A DNA stretch of 64,000 bases. It comes from Aristolochia californica (lineage: Eukaryota > Streptophyta > Magnoliopsida > Piperales > Aristolochiaceae). The translations under genes and the position numbers were made by a program. The notes under the pieces are model-generated. The model saw nothing but the letters and a program-made list of their open reading frames with translations. It was not told where the DNA came from and ran no database searches. The stretch lies in NCBI GenBank assembly GCA_029961685.1, contig JARWKL010000012.1:12245955-12309954 (forward strand), read 5' to 3'. Of this stretch, positions 10,403 to 23,110 are shown piece after piece. Every line of letters begins with the position of its first letter. The first letter of the stretch is position 1.

Positions 10403-11076
10403 GCTTGAAACATGTTAAAGATGCAAATGACCTATGGATCCAAAGCTTTTAATGAGAATAACAAACACTCATTAAATTCTGAAGTGAACGTGCGGCGGCA
10501 TATTTACCCGAGTCAAACAAGCCATTATTTTGCCCGTTTTCAAAAAGCTGACCTAACAATCATAGATGATTGTAATGTGATTTATCATGAGTAACGGGCT
10601 ATATTTTTGTAAGAAATAGCATACAGATTGGGAGTCAATAGTCAGTTAAAAATACCACGCCTCCCTTTTTTCCCGACGATTGCAAAACCTGAGATACAAA
10701 AACTAAAAAGATCTTAAAATCCCTAAAAATTTCAAAAAATCTTTGGAATTCTCTCTCCCTACATTTGTGCGTTGTGCATCTCCATTTTAGATGATCACTT
10801 TTTTTTTTAAATCAAAACTTTGAGTTTTTGCTCTCCCTTCATCCCGTAAACCAAAAAAGGCAAAAAGATCACAACAAAATGAAAATTTTAGAGTTTAAGT
10901 GTAAAAATAATTAAAACAATAACAAATGTAAGTATAGAAAATTTATTCACATACCACAAATGAACACAAAAGTTTTGTTTTCCAAATTTGAGAAATTCCA
11001 CTAGTTCAACCCTAATTCCATGGAATTTTACAAGAAAGAGATTTCTTCTACACGTGTTTTAAAAATTGATATGCAT
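10403..11076 (+). repeat. Satellite unit 17, class B (HOR copy 1, position 3)
   Basis: 674 bases, B throughout. The GGCGGCATATTT variant is shared with units 21 and 25. The frame 10412-10594 is open. The ATGTACAC segment is altered to ATGATCAC. Confidence 0.92.
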
Positions 11077-11750
11077 GCTTGAAACATGTTAAAGATGCAA
11101 ATGACCGATGGATCCAAAGCTTTTAAAGAGAATAACAAACGCTCATTAAATTCTCAATACACGTGCGGTGGGATATTTACCAGAATCAAACTAGCCATTA
11201 TTTTGCCCGTTTTCAAAAAGCTGACATAACAATCATAGATTTTTGTAATGTGATTTATCATGAGTAACAGGCTATATTTTTGTAAGAAATGACGTACGGA
11301 TTGGGAGTCAACACTCAGTTAAAATTACCATGCCTCCCCGTTTTCCCGACGATTGCAAAACCTAAGAGACAAAAACTAAAAAGATCTTACAATCCCTAAA
11401 AATTACAAACACTCTTTGGAATTATCTCTCCCTACATTTGTGCATTGTGCATCTCCATTTTAGATGTACACTTTTTTATTAAATCAAAACTTTGAGTTTT
11501 CTCTCTCTCTTCATCCCGTAAACAAAAAAAAGGCAAATACATCACAGCAAAATGAAAATTTTTGAGTTTATGTATGGAAAAAATTTAAAACAATAACAAA
11601 TGTAAGTAAATAAAATTTATTCACACACCAAAAATTAACACAAAACTTTTGTTATCCAAGTTTGGGAAATTCCACTAGTTCAACCCTAATAGCTTGGAAT
11701 TTTACAAGAAAGAGATTTGTTCCACACGTGGTTTCAAATTGGATATGCAA
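11077..11750 (+). repeat. Satellite unit 18, mosaic C / B / C (HOR copy 1, position 4)
   Basis: 674 bases. The C head switches to B between the TTGCCCG segment and CTGACATAAC (about 11205-11220) and returns to C in the tail near 11500. The dyad is damaged (CATAGATTTTTG), a change shared with unit 22. Confidence 0.9.
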
Positions 11751-12421
11751 GCTTTGAAACATGTTAAACATACAAATGACTATGGATCCAAAGCTTTTCA
11801 AGAGAATAACATACGCTCATTAAATTCTCTAGTGAACGTGCGGTGGGATATTTACCCGAGTCAAACAAGCCATTATTTTGCCCGTTTGCCAAAAGCTGAC
11901 CTAACAATCATAGATGATTGTAAAGTGATTTTTCATTCGTAACGGGCTATATTATTGTAAGAAATGACTTACGGATTGGGAGTCAACACTTAATTAAAAA
12001 TTCCCCGCCTCCCCCTTTTCCCGACGATTGCAAAACCTGAGAACTAAAAACTTAAAAGAGCTCACAATCCTGAAAAATCGCAGACACTCTTTGGAATTAT
12101 ATCTCTCTACATTTGTGCATTGTGCATCTCCATTTTAGATGTACACTTTTTTATTAAATCAAAACTTTGAGTTTTCATTCTCCCTTCATGGCGTAAACAA
12201 AAAAAGGCAAATAGATCACAACAAAATGAAAATTTTAGAGTTTATGTGTGAAAAAAATTAAAACAATAACAAATGTAAGTATAGAAAATTTATTCACATA
12301 CCACAAATGAACACAAAAGTTTTGTTTTCCAAGTTTGAGAAATTCCACTAGTTCAACCCTAATTGCATGGAAAAACAAGAAAGAGATTTCTTCTACACGT
12401 GTTTTCAAAATGGATATGCAT
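11751..12421 (+). repeat. Satellite unit 19, A/B mosaic (HOR copy 2, position 1)
   Basis: 671 bases and nearly identical to unit 15, including the GCATGGAAAAACAAG deletion. An extra T in the anchor (GCTTTGAAAC) and ATACAAATGACTATGG distinguish it. The open frame here starts upstream at 11694 and runs to 11942. Confidence 0.92.
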
Positions 12422-13093
12422 GCTTGAAACATGTTAATGATGAAATGACCTATGGATCCAAAGCTTTTCAAGAAAATAACAAACGCTCATTAAATTCTCA
12501 ATACACGTGCGGTGGGATATTTACCAGAATCAAACTAGCCATTATTTTGCCAGTTCACAAAAAGCTTAGCTAACAATCATAGATGATTGTAAAGTGATTT
12601 ATCATCCGTAACGGGCTATATTTTTTTAAGAAATGACTTACGGATTGGGAGTCAACACTCAGTTGAAAACACCCCGCCTCCCCCTTTTGCCGACGATTGA
12701 GAAACCTGAGATATAAAAACTAAAAAGAGCTTAAATTCCCTAAAAATTACAGACACTCATTGGAATTATCTCTCTCTACATTTGTGCACTGTGCGTCTGC
12801 ATTTTAGATGTACACTTTTTTCTTAAATCAAAACTTTGAGTTTTCTCTCTCCCTTCATCCCGTAAACAAAAAAAGGCAAATAAATCACACCAAAATGAAA
12901 ATTTTTGAGTTTATGTATGGAAAAAATTTAAAATAATTACAAATGTAAGTAAAGAAAATTTATTCACACCCCAAAAATTAACACAAAACTTTTGTTATCC
13001 AAGTTTGGGAAATTCCACTAGTTCAACCCTAATATCTTGGAATTTTACAAGAAAGAGATTTGTTCCACACGTGTTTTAAAAATGGATATGCAA
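12422..13093 (+). repeat. Satellite unit 20, class C (HOR copy 2, position 2)
   Basis: 672 bases and nearly identical to unit 16. It differs at AAGCTTAGC (AAGCTTACC in unit 16) and TTTTTTTAAG (TTTTTGTAAG in unit 16). Both changes are shared with unit 24. Confidence 0.92.
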
Positions 13094-13767
13094 GCTTGAA
13101 ACATGTTAAAGATGCAAATGATCTATGGATCCAAAGCTTTTAATGAGAATAACAAACACTCATTAAATTCTGAAGTGAACGTGCGGCGGCATATTTACCC
13201 GAGTCAAACAAGCCATTGTTTTGCCCGTTTTCAAAAAGCTGACCTAACAATCATAGATGATTGTAATGTGATTTATCATGAGTAACGGGCTATATTTTTG
13301 TAAAAAATGGCATACAGATTGGGAGTCAATAGTCAGTTAAAAATACCACGCCTCCCTTTTTTCCCGACGATTGCAAAACCTGAGATACAAAAACTAAAAA
13401 GATCTTAAAATCCCTAAAAATTTCAAAAACTCTTTGGAAATATCTCTCCCTACATTTGTGCATTGTGCATCTCCATTTTAGATGATCACTTTTTTTTTTA
13501 AATCAAAACTTTGAGTTTTTGCTCTCCCTTCATCCCGTAAACCAAAAAAGGCAAAAAGATCACAACAAAATGAAAATTTTAGAGTTTAAGTGTAAAAAAA
13601 ATTAAAACAATAACAAATGTAAGTATAGAAAATTTATTCACACACCACAAATGAACACAAAAATTTTGTTTTCCAAATTTGAGAAATTCCACTTGTTCAA
13701 CCCTAATTCCATGGAATTTTACAAGAAAGAGATTTCTTCTACACGTGTTTTAAAAATTGATATGCGT
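13094..13767 (+). repeat. Satellite unit 21, class B (HOR copy 2, position 3)
   Basis: 674 bases and a twin of unit 17. The frame 13103-13285 is open. ATGATCTATGG replaces ATGACCTATGG, a change shared with unit 25. Confidence 0.92.
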
Positions 13768-14438
13768 GCTTGAAACATGTTAAAGATGCAAATGACCTAT
13801 GGATCCAAAGCTTTTAAAGAGAATAACAAACGCTCATTAAATTCTCAATACACATGCGGTGGGATATTTACCAGAATCAAACTAGCCATTATTTTGCCCG
13901 TTTTCAAAAAGCTGACATAACAATCATAGATTTTTGTAATGTGATTTATCATGAGTAACAGGCTTTATTTTTGTAAGAAATGACGAACGAATTGGGAGTC
14001 AACAGTCAGTTAAAATTACCATGCCTCCCCGTTTTCCCGACGATTGCAAAACCTAAGATACAAAAACTAAAAAGATCTTACAATCCCCAAAAATTACAAA
14101 CACTCTTTGGAATTATCTCTCCCTACATTTGTGCATTGTGCATCTCCATTTTAGATGTACACTTTTTTCTTAAATCAAAACTTTGAGTTTTCTCTCTCTC
14201 TTCATCCCGTAAACAAAAAAAGGCAAATACATCACAGTAAAATGAAAATTTTTGAGTTTATGTATGGAAAAAATTTAAAACAATAACAAATGTAAGTAAA
14301 GAAAATTTATTCACACACCAAAAATTAACACAAAACTGTTGTTATCCAAGTTTTGGAAATTCCACTAGTTCAACCCTAATAGCTTGGAATTTTACAAGAA
14401 AGATTTGTTCCACACGTGGTTTAAAAATGGATATGCAA
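13768..14438 (+). repeat. Satellite unit 22, mosaic C/B/C (HOR copy 2, position 4)
   Basis: 671 bases and a twin of unit 18, with the same two switch points and damaged dyad. TGACGAACGAATTGG replaces TGACGTACGGATTGG. The tail is shortened to AAGAAAGATTTG. Confidence 0.9.
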
Positions 14439-15109
14439 GCTTTGAAACATGTTAAAGATACAAATGACTATGGATCCAAAGCTTTTAAAGAGAATAACAT
14501 ACGCTCATTAAATTCTCTAGTGAACGTGCGGTGGGATATTTACCCGAGTCAAACAAGCCATTATTTTGCCCGTTTGCCAAAAGCTGACCTAACAATCATA
14601 GATGATTGTAAAGTGATTTTTCATTCGTAACGGGCTATATTATTGTAAGAAATGACTTACGGATTGGGTGTCAACACTTAATTAAAAATCCCCCGCCTCC
14701 CCCTTTTCCCGACGATTGCAAAACCTGAGAACTAAAAACTTAAAAGAGCTCACAATCCTGAAAAATCGTAGACACTCTTTGGAATTATATCTCTCTACAT
14801 TTGTGCATTGTGCATCTCCATTTTAGATGTACACTTTTTTATTAAATCAAAACTTTGAGTTTTCATTCTCCCTTCATGGCGTAAACAAAAAAAGGCAAAT
14901 AGATCACAACAAAATGAAAATTTTAGAGTTTATGTGTGAAAAAAATTAAAACAATAACAAATGTAAGTATAGAAAATTTATTCACATACCACAAATGAAC
15001 ACAAAAGTTTTGTTTTCTAGGTTTGAGAAATTCCACTAGTTCAACCCTAATTGCATGGAAAAACAAGAAAGAGATTTCTTCTACACGTGTTTTCAAAATG
15101 GATATGCAT
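14439..15109 (+). repeat. Satellite unit 23, A/B mosaic (HOR copy 3, position 1)
   Basis: 671 bases, a third copy of unit 15 and closest to unit 19 (GCTTTGAAAC, ATACAAATGACTATGG). The open frame 14427-14630 begins just upstream of the anchor. Confidence 0.92.
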
Positions 15110-15781
15110 GCTTGAAACATGTTAATGATGAAATGACCTATGGATCCAAAGCTTTTCAAGAAAATAACAAACGCTCATTAAATTCTCAATACACGTGCGG
15201 TGGGATATTTACCAGAATCAAACTAGCCATTATTTTGCCAGTTCACAAAAAGCTTAGCTAACAATCATAGATGATTGTAAAGTGATTTATCATCCGTAAC
15301 GGGCTATATTTTTTTAAGAAATGACTTACGGATTGGGAGTCAACACTCAGTTGAAAACACCCCGCCTCCCCCTTTTGCCGACGATTGAGAAACCTGAGAT
15401 ATAAAAACTAAAAAGAGCTTAAATTCCCTAAAAATTACAGACACTCATTGGAATTATCTCTCTCTACATTTGTGCACTGTGCGTCTGCATTTTAGATGTA
15501 CACTTTTTTCTTAAATCAAAACTTTGAGTTTTCTCTCTCCCTTCATCCCGTAAACAAAAAAAGGCAAATAAATCACACCAAAATGAAAATTTTTGAGTTT
15601 ATGTATGGAAAAAATTTAAAATAATTACAAATGTAAGTAAAGAAAATTTATTCACACCCCAAAAATTAACACAAAACTTTTGTTATCCAAGTTTGGGAAA
15701 TTCCACTAGTTCAACCCTAATATCTTGGAATTTTACAAGAAAGAGATTTGTTCCACACGTGTTTTGAAAATGGATATGCAA
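15110..15781 (+). repeat. Satellite unit 24, class C (HOR copy 3, position 2)
   Basis: 672 bases. It carries all the private changes of unit 20, so copies 2 and 3 of the higher-order repeat are closer to each other than to copy 1. Confidence 0.92.
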
Positions 15782-16452
15782 GCTTGAAACATGTTAAAGA
15801 TGCAAATGATCTATGGATCCAAAGCTTTTAATGAGAATAACAAACACTCATTAAATTCTGAAGAGAACGTGCGGCGGCATATTTACCCGAGTCAAACAAG
15901 CCATTATTTTGGCCGTTTTCAAAAGGCTGACCTAACAATCATAGATGATTGTAAAGTGATTTATCATCGGTAACGGGCTATATTTTTTTAAGAAATGACT
16001 TACGGATTGGGAGTCAACACTCAATTAAAAACACCCCGCCTCCCCCTTTTCCCGATGTTTACAAAACCTGAGATATAAGAACTAAAAAGAGCTCAAATTC
16101 CCTAAAAATTACAGACACTCATTGGAATTATCTCTCTCTACATTTGTTCACAGTGCGTCTCCATTTTAAATCTACACTTTTTTCTTAAATCAAAACTTTG
16201 AGTTATCTCTCTCCCTTCATCCCGTAAACAAAAAATGGCAAATAGATCACAGCAAAATAAAAATTTTTGAGTTTATGTATGGAAAAAATTTTAAATATAA
16301 ACAAATGTAAGTAAAGAAAATTTATTCACATACCAAAAATAAACACAACTTTTGTTATCCAAGTTTGGGAAATTCCACTAGTTCAACCCTAATAGCTTGG
16401 AATTTTACAAGAAAGAGATTTGTTCCACAGTGTTTTGAAAATGGATATGCAA
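15782..16452 (+). repeat. Satellite unit 25, B head / C body; end of the 2.69-kb HOR
   Basis: 671 bases. The head matches units 17 and 21 (GGCGGCATATTT) up to about 15945. GTAAAGTGATTTATCATCGG and the rest are class C. The switch marks where the third HOR copy stops. The frame 15791-15973 is open. Confidence 0.88.
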
Positions 16453-17128
16453 GCTTTGAAACATGTTAAAGATGCAAATGACCTATGGATCCAAATCTTT
16501 TAAAGAGAATAACATACGCTCATTAAATTCTCTAGTGAACGTGCGGTGGGATATTTACCCGAAGCAAACAAGCCATTATTTTGCCCGTTTGCCAAAACCT
16601 GACCTAACAATCATAGATGATTGTAAAGTGATTTTTAATTCGTAACGGGCTATATTATTGTAAGAAATGACCTACGCATTGGGAGTCAACACTCAATTGA
16701 AAATCCCACGCCTCCCCCTTTTCCCGACGATTGCAAAACCTGAGAACTAAAAACTGAAAAGAGCTCACAATCCTGAAAAAATGACAAAACCTCTTTGGAA
16801 TTATATCTCTTTACATTTGTGCATTGCGCATCTCCATTTTAGATGTACACTTTTTTATTAAATCAAAACTTTGAGTTTTCGTTATCCCTTCATGCCGTAA
16901 ACAAAAATAGGTAAATAGATCACAAAAAAATGTAAATTTTAGAGTTTATGTATGGATAAAAATTAAAACATTAACAAATGTAAGTAAGTAAAATTTATTC
17001 ACACACAGCAATTGAACACAAAATTTTTGTTATCCAAGCTTGGGAAATTCCACTAGTTCAACCCTAATAGCTTGAAATTTTACAAGAAAGAGAATTCTTC
17101 TAGACGTGTTTTGAAAATGGATATGCAT
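16453..17128 (+). repeat. Satellite unit 26, class A
   Basis: 676 bases, A throughout. It has the GCTTTGAAAC anchor and CCTACGCATTGGG in place of CTTACGGATTGGG. It ends GAATTCTTCTAGACG. The frame 16463-16645 is open. Confidence 0.92.
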
Positions 17129-17802
17129 GCTTGAAACATGTTAAAGATGCAAATGACCTATGGATCCAAAGCATTTAATGAGAATAACAAACACTCATTA
17201 AATTCTGAAGTGAACGTGCGGCGAGATATTTACCCGAGTCAAACAAGCCATTATTTTGCCCGTTTTCAAAAAGCTGACCTAACAATCATAGATGATTGTA
17301 ATGTGATTGATCATGAGTAACGGGCTATATTTTTATAAGAAATGACATACGGATTGGGAGTCAACAGTCAGTTAAAAATACCACGCCTCCCCGTTTTCCC
17401 GACGATTGCAAAACCTGAGATAAAAAAACTAAAAAGATCTTTCAATCCCTAAAAATTACAAACACTCTTTGGAAATATCTCTCCTTACATTTGTGCATTG
17501 TTCATCTCCATTTTAGATGTACCCTTTTTTTTTAAAATCAAAACTTTGAGTTTTCACTCTCCCTTCATCCCATAAACCAAAAAAGGCAAATAGATCACAA
17601 CAAAATGAAAATTTTAGAGTTTATGTGTGAAAAACATTAATACAATAACAAATGTAAGTATAGAAAATTTATTCACACACCACAAATGAACACAAAAGTT
17701 TAGTTTTCCAAATTTGAGAAATTCCACTAGTTCAACCCTAATTTCATGGAATTTTATAAGTAAGAGATTTCTTCTACACGTGTTTTAAAAATCGATATGC
17801 AT
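17129..17802 (+). repeat. Satellite unit 27, class B
   Basis: 674 bases, complete B, in the normal A-B-C order with units 26 and 28. The frame 17138-17320 is open. Confidence 0.92.
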
Positions 17803-18471
17803 GCTTGAAACATGTTAAAGATGCAAATGACCTATGGATCCAAAGCTTTTAAAGAGAATAACAAACGCTGATTAAATTCTCAATGACCGTGCGGTGGGAT
17901 ATTTACCAGAATCAAACTAGCCATTATTTTGCCCGTTCACAAAAAGCTTACCTAACAATCATAGATGATGGTAAAGTGATTTTTCATCCGTAACGGGCTA
18001 TATTTTTGTAAGAAATGACTTACGGATTGGGAGTCAACACTCAGTTAAAAACACGCCGTCTCCCCTTTTCCCGACGATTACAAAACCTGAGATATAAAAA
18101 CTAAAAAAAGTTTAATTCCCAAAAAATTATAGACACTCATTGGAATTATCACTCTCTACATTTGTGCACTATGGGTCTCCATTTCAGATGTACACTTTTT
18201 TCTTAAATCAAAACTTTGAGTTTTCTCTCTCCCTTCATCCCGTAAACAAAAAATGGCAAATAGATCACAGCAAAATGAAAATTTTTGAGTTTATGTATGG
18301 AAAAAATTTTAAAAAATAACAAATGTAAGTAAAGAAAATTTATTCAAACAAAAAATTAACACAAAACTTTTGTTATCCATGTTGTGGAAATTCCACTAGT
18401 TCAACACTAATAGCTTGGAATTTTACAAGAAAGAGATTTGTTCCACACGTGTTTTAAAAATGGATATGCAA
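17803..18471 (+). repeat. Satellite unit 28, class C
   Basis: 669 bases. GCTGATTAAATTCTCAATGACC and GATGATGGTAAAG are shared with unit 30, showing a local two-unit duplication. The second dyad arm is broken (ATGATGG). Confidence 0.9.
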
Positions 18472-19114
18472 GCTTTGAAACATGTTAAAGATGCAAATGT
18501 CCTTTGGATCCAAAGCTTTTAAAGAGAACGTGCGGTGGGATATTTACCCGAGTCAAACGAGCCATTATTTTGCCCGTTGCCAAAAGCTGACCTAACAATC
18601 ATAGATGATTGTAAAGTGATTTTTCATTCGTAACGGGCTATATTATTGTAAGAAATGACTTACGGATTGGGAGTCAACACTTAATTAAAAATCCCCCGCC
18701 TCCCCCTTTTCTCGACGATTGCAAAACCTGAAAACTAAAAACTGAAAAGAGCTCACAATCCTGAAAAATCACAGACACTCTTTGGAATTATATCTCTCTA
18801 CATTTGTGCATTGTGCATCTCCATTTTAGATGTACACTTTTTTATTAAATCAAAACTTTGAGTTTTCGTTCTCCCTTCATGCCGTAAACAAAAAAAGGCA
18901 AATAGATCACAAAAAAATGAAAATTTTAGAGTTTACGTGTGAAAAAAATTAAAACAATAACAAATGTAAGTAATGAAAATTTATTCACATACCACAATTG
19001 AACACAAAATTTTTGTTATCCAAGTTTGGGAAATTCCACTAGTTCAACCCTAATTGCTTGAAATTTTACAAGAAAGAGAATTCTTCTACACATGTTTTAA
19101 AAATGGATATGCAT
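18472..19114 (+). repeat. Satellite unit 29, class A with 30-base deletion
   Basis: 643 bases. AAAGAGAACGTGCGG at about 18521 lacks the 30 bases normally between AGAGA and ACGTG. Unit 33 has the identical junction. The tail has a B-like patch (GAGTTTACGTGTGA) inside A-type sequence. Confidence 0.92.
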
Positions 19115-19784
19115 GCTTGAAACATGTTAAAGATGCAAATGACCTATGGATCCAAAGCTTTTAAAGTGAATAACAAACGCTGATTAAATTTTCAATGACC
19201 GTGCGGTGGGATATTTACCAGAATCAAACTTGTCATTATTTTGCCCGTTCACAAAAAGCTTACCTAACAATCATAGGTGATGGTAAAGTGATTTATCATC
19301 CGTAACGGGCTATATTTTTGTAAGAAATGACTTACGGATTGGGAGTCAACACTCAGTGCAAAACACGCCGTCTCCCCTTTTCCCGACAATTACAAAACCT
19401 GAGATATAAAAACTAAAAAAAGGTTAAATTCCCTAAAAATTATAGACACTCATTGGAATTATCACTCTCTACATTTGTGCACTATGCGTCTCCATTTTAG
19501 ATGTACACTTTTTTCTTAAATCAAAACTTTGAGTTTTCTCTCTCCCTTCATCCCGTAAACAAAAAATGGCAAATAGATCATTGCAAAATGAAAATTTTTG
19601 AGTTTATGTATGGAAAAAATTTAAAACAATAACAAATGTAAGTAAAGAAAATTTATTCACACAAAAAATTAACACAAAACTTTTGTTATCCAAGTTGTGG
19701 AAATTCTACTAGTTCAACCCTAATAGCTTGGAATTTTACAAGAAAGAGATGTGTTCCACACGTGTTTTAAAAATGGATATGCAA
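19115..19784 (+). repeat. Satellite unit 30, class C
   Basis: 670 bases. It shares the head variants and AACACGCCGTCTCCCC with unit 28. CACTCAGTGCAAAACACG is private. Confidence 0.9.
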
Positions 19785-20458
19785 GCTTTGAAACTTGTTA
19801 AAGATGCAAATGACCTATGGATCCAAAGCTTTTAAAGAGAATAACATACGCTCATTAAATTCTCTAGTGAACGTGCAGTGGGATATTTACCCGAGTCAAA
19901 CAAGCCATTATTTTACCCGTTTGCCAAAAGCTGGCCTAACAATCATAGATGATTGTAAAGTGATTTTTCATTCGTAACGGGCTATATTATTGTAAGAAAT
20001 GACTTACGGATTGGGAGTCAACACTCAATTGAAAATCCCACGCCTCCCCCTTTTCCCGACGATTGCAAAACCTGATAACTAAAAACTGAAAAATGCTCAC
20101 AATCCTTAAAAATCACAGACACTCTTTGGAATTATATATCTCTACATTTGTGCATTGTGCATCTCCATTTTAGATGTACAATTTTTTATTAAACCAAAAC
20201 TTTGAGTTTTCGTTCTCCCTTCATGCCGTAAACAAAAAAAGGTAAATAGATCACAACAAATAGTAAATTTTAGAGTTTACGTATGAAAAAAATTAAAACA
20301 TTAACACATGTAAGTAATGAAAATTTATTCACACACCACAATTGAACACAAAATTTTTGTTATCCAAGTTTGGGAAATTCCACAAATTCAACCCTAATAG
20401 CTTGAAATTTTACAAGAAAGAGAATTCTTCAAGACGTGTTTTAAAAATGTATATGCAT
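19785..20458 (+). repeat. Satellite unit 31, class A
   Basis: 674 bases, A throughout with the GCTTTGAAAC anchor, so the start codon shifts slightly. The frame 19795-19977 is open. The tail is GAATTCTTCAAGACG. Confidence 0.92.
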
Positions 20459-21131
20459 GCTTGAAACATGTTAAAGATGCAAATGACCTATGATCCAAAG
20501 CTTTTAATGAGAATAACAAACACTCATTAAATTCTGCAGTGAACGTGCGGCGGGATATGTACTCGAGTAAAACAAACCATTATTTTGCCCATTTTCAAAA
20601 AGCTGACCTAACAATCATAGATGATTATAATGTGATTTATCATGAGTAACGGGCTATATTTTTGTAAGAAATGACATACGGATTGGGAGTCAACAGTCAG
20701 TAAAAAGTACCACGCCTCCCCGTTTTCCCGACGATTGTAAAACCTAAGATACAAAAACTAAAAAGATCTTACAATCCCTAGAAATTACGAACACTCTTTG
20801 GAATTATCTCTCCCTACATTTGTGCATTGTACATCTCCATTTTAGATGTACACATTTTTCTTAAAGCAAAACTTTGAGTTTTCTCTCTCTCTTCATCCCG
20901 TAAACAAAAAAAGGCATATACATCACAGCAAAATGAAAATTTTTGAGTTCATGTATGGAAAAAATTTAAAACAATAACAAATGTAAGTAAAGAAAATTTA
21001 TTCACACACAAAAAATTAATACAAAACTTTTGTTATCCAAGTTTGGGAAATTCCACTAGTTCAACACTAATAGCTTGGAATTTTACAAGAAAGAGATTTG
21101 TTCCACACGTGTTTTAAAAATGGATATGCAA
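20459..21131 (+). repeat. Satellite unit 32, mosaic B head / C tail
   Basis: 673 bases. The B head and middle switch to a C tail near 20870-20890. A base is missing in CCTATGATCC, which removes the BamHI-type site and shifts the unit frame. Confidence 0.88.
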
Positions 21132-21765
21132 GCTTTGAAACATGTTAAAGATGCAAATGTCCTATGGATCCAAAGCTTTTAAAGAGAACGTGCGGTGGGA
21201 TATTTACCCGAGTCAAACAAGCCATTATTTTGCCCGTTTGCCAAAAGCTGACCTAACAATCATAGATGATTGTAAAGTGATTTTTCATTCGTAACGGGCT
21301 ATATTATTGTAAGAAATGACTTACGGATTGGGAGTCAACACTTAATTAAAAATCCCCCGCCTCCCCCTTTTCCCGACGATTGCAAAACCTGAGAACTAAA
21401 AACTGAAAAGAGCTCACAATCCTGAAAAATCACAGACACTCTTTGGAATTATATCTCTCTACATTGTGCATTGTGCATCTCCTTTTTAGATGTACACTTT
21501 TTTATTAAATCAAAACTTTGAGTTTTCTCATGCCGTAAACAAAAAAAGGCAAATAGATCACAAAAAAATGAAAATTTTAGAGTTTACGTGTGAAGAAAAT
21601 TAAAACAATAACAAATGTAAATATAGAAAATTTATTCACATACCACAAATGAACACAAAAGTTTTGTTTTCCAAGTTTGAGAAATTCCACTAGTTCAACC
21701 CTAATTGCTTGGAATTTTACAAGAAAGAGATTTCTTCTACACATGTTTTAAAAATGGATATGCAT
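21132..21765 (+). repeat. Satellite unit 33, A head with 30-base deletion / B tail
   Basis: 634 bases. It has the same AAAGAGAACGTGCGG junction as unit 29, at about 21181. A further deletion of about 10 bases gives GTTTTCTCATGCC. The tail becomes B (TTTTGTTTTCC). Confidence 0.92.
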
Positions 21766-22438
21766 GCTTGAAACATGTTAAAGATGAAAATGGCCTATGG
21801 ATCCAAAGCTTTTAAAGAGAATAACAAACACTCATTAAATTCTCAATAAACGTGCGGTGGGATATGTACCAGAATCAAACTAGCCATTATTTTTCCCGTT
21901 GAAAAAAAGCTTACCTAACAATCATAGATGATTGTAAAGTGATTTATCATCCTTAACGGGCTATATTTTTGTAAGAAATGACTTACGGATTGGGAGTCAA
22001 CACTCAGTTAAAAACACCCCGCCTCCCCCTTTTGCCGACGGTTGAGAAACCTGAGATATAAAAACTAAAAAGAGCTTAAATTCCCTAAAAATTACAGACA
22101 CTCATTGGAATTTTCTCTCTCTAAATTTGTGCACTGTGCGTCTCCACTTTAGATGTACACTTTTTTCTTAAATCAAAACTTTGAGTTTTCTCTCCCCCTT
22201 CATCCCGTAAACAAAAAAAGGCAAATAGATCACAGCAAAATGAAAATTTTTGAGTTTATGTATGGAAAAAATTTAAAACAATAACAAATGTAAGTAAAGA
22301 AAATTTATTCACACACCTAAAATTAACACAAAACTTTTGTTATCCAAGTTTGGGAAATTCCACTAGTTCAACCCTAATAGCTTGGAATTTTAGAAGAAGA
22401 AGATTTGTTCCACACGTGTTTTAAAAATGGATATGCAA
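21766..22438 (+). repeat. Satellite unit 34, class C
   Basis: 673 bases, C throughout. It shares GCCGACGGTTGAGAAACC-type changes with the C units of the 2.69-kb HOR, suggesting common ancestry. Confidence 0.9.
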
Positions 22439-23110
22439 GCTTGAAACATGTTAAAGATGCAAATGACCTATGGATCCAAAGCTTTTAAAGAGAATAACAT
22501 ACGCTCATTAAATTCTCTAGTGAACGTGCGGTGCGATATTTACCCGAGTCAAACAAGCCATTATTTTGCCCGTTTGCCAAAAGCTGACCTAACAATCATA
22601 GATGATTGTAAAGTGATTTTTCATTCGAAAGGGGTATATTATTGTGAGAAATGACTTACGGATTGGGAGTCAACACTTAATTAAAAATCCCCCGCCTCCC
22701 CCTTTTCCCGACGATTGCGAAACCTGAGAACTAAAAACTAAAAAGAGCTCACAATCCTGAAAAATCACAAACACTCTTTGGAATTATATCTCTCTACATT
22801 TGTGCATTGCGCATCTCCATTTTAGATGTACAATTTTTTATTAAATCAAAACTTTGAGTTTTCGTTCTCCCTTCATGCCGTAAACAAAAAAGGTAAATAG
22901 ATCACAACAAAATGTAAATTGTAGAGTTTATGTATGGAAAAAAATTAAAAAATTAACAAATGTAAGTAACTAAAATTTATTCACACACCACAATTGAACA
23001 CAAAATTTTTGTTATCCAAGTTTGGGAAATTCCACTAGTTCAACCCTAATAGCTTGAAATTTTACAAGAAAGAGAATTCTTCTAGACGTGTTTTAAAACT
23101 GGATATGTAT
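22439..23110 (+). repeat. Satellite unit 35, class A (trimer 1)
   Basis: 672 bases. The stop is lost (CATTCGAAAGGGG), so the frame 22448-22654 reaches 68 codons. This is the first unit of the regular A-B-C domain. Confidence 0.92.

Larger units (their letters stand above)
9060..11750 (+). repeat. 2.69-kb higher-order repeat, copy 1 (units 15-18)
   Basis: The order is A/B, C, B, C/B/C. Diagnostic private marks are GCATGGAAAAACAAG, AATGATGAAATGACC, GGCGGCATATTT and CATAGATTTTTG. Each reappears 2,688-2,691 bases further on. Confidence 0.92.
11751..14438 (+). repeat. 2.69-kb higher-order repeat, copy 2 (units 19-22)
   Basis: It repeats every private mark of copy 1. The minus-strand 78-codon frame at 12235-12471 translates identically to the one at 9544-9780, showing very recent duplication. 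Confidence 0.92.
14439..15945 (+). repeat. 2.69-kb higher-order repeat, copy 3, partial (units 23 to mid-25)
   Basis: It matches copy 2 closely (GCTTTGAAAC, AAGCTTAGC, ATGATCTATGG) until the B-to-C switch near 15945, where the higher-order register ends. Confidence 0.88.
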
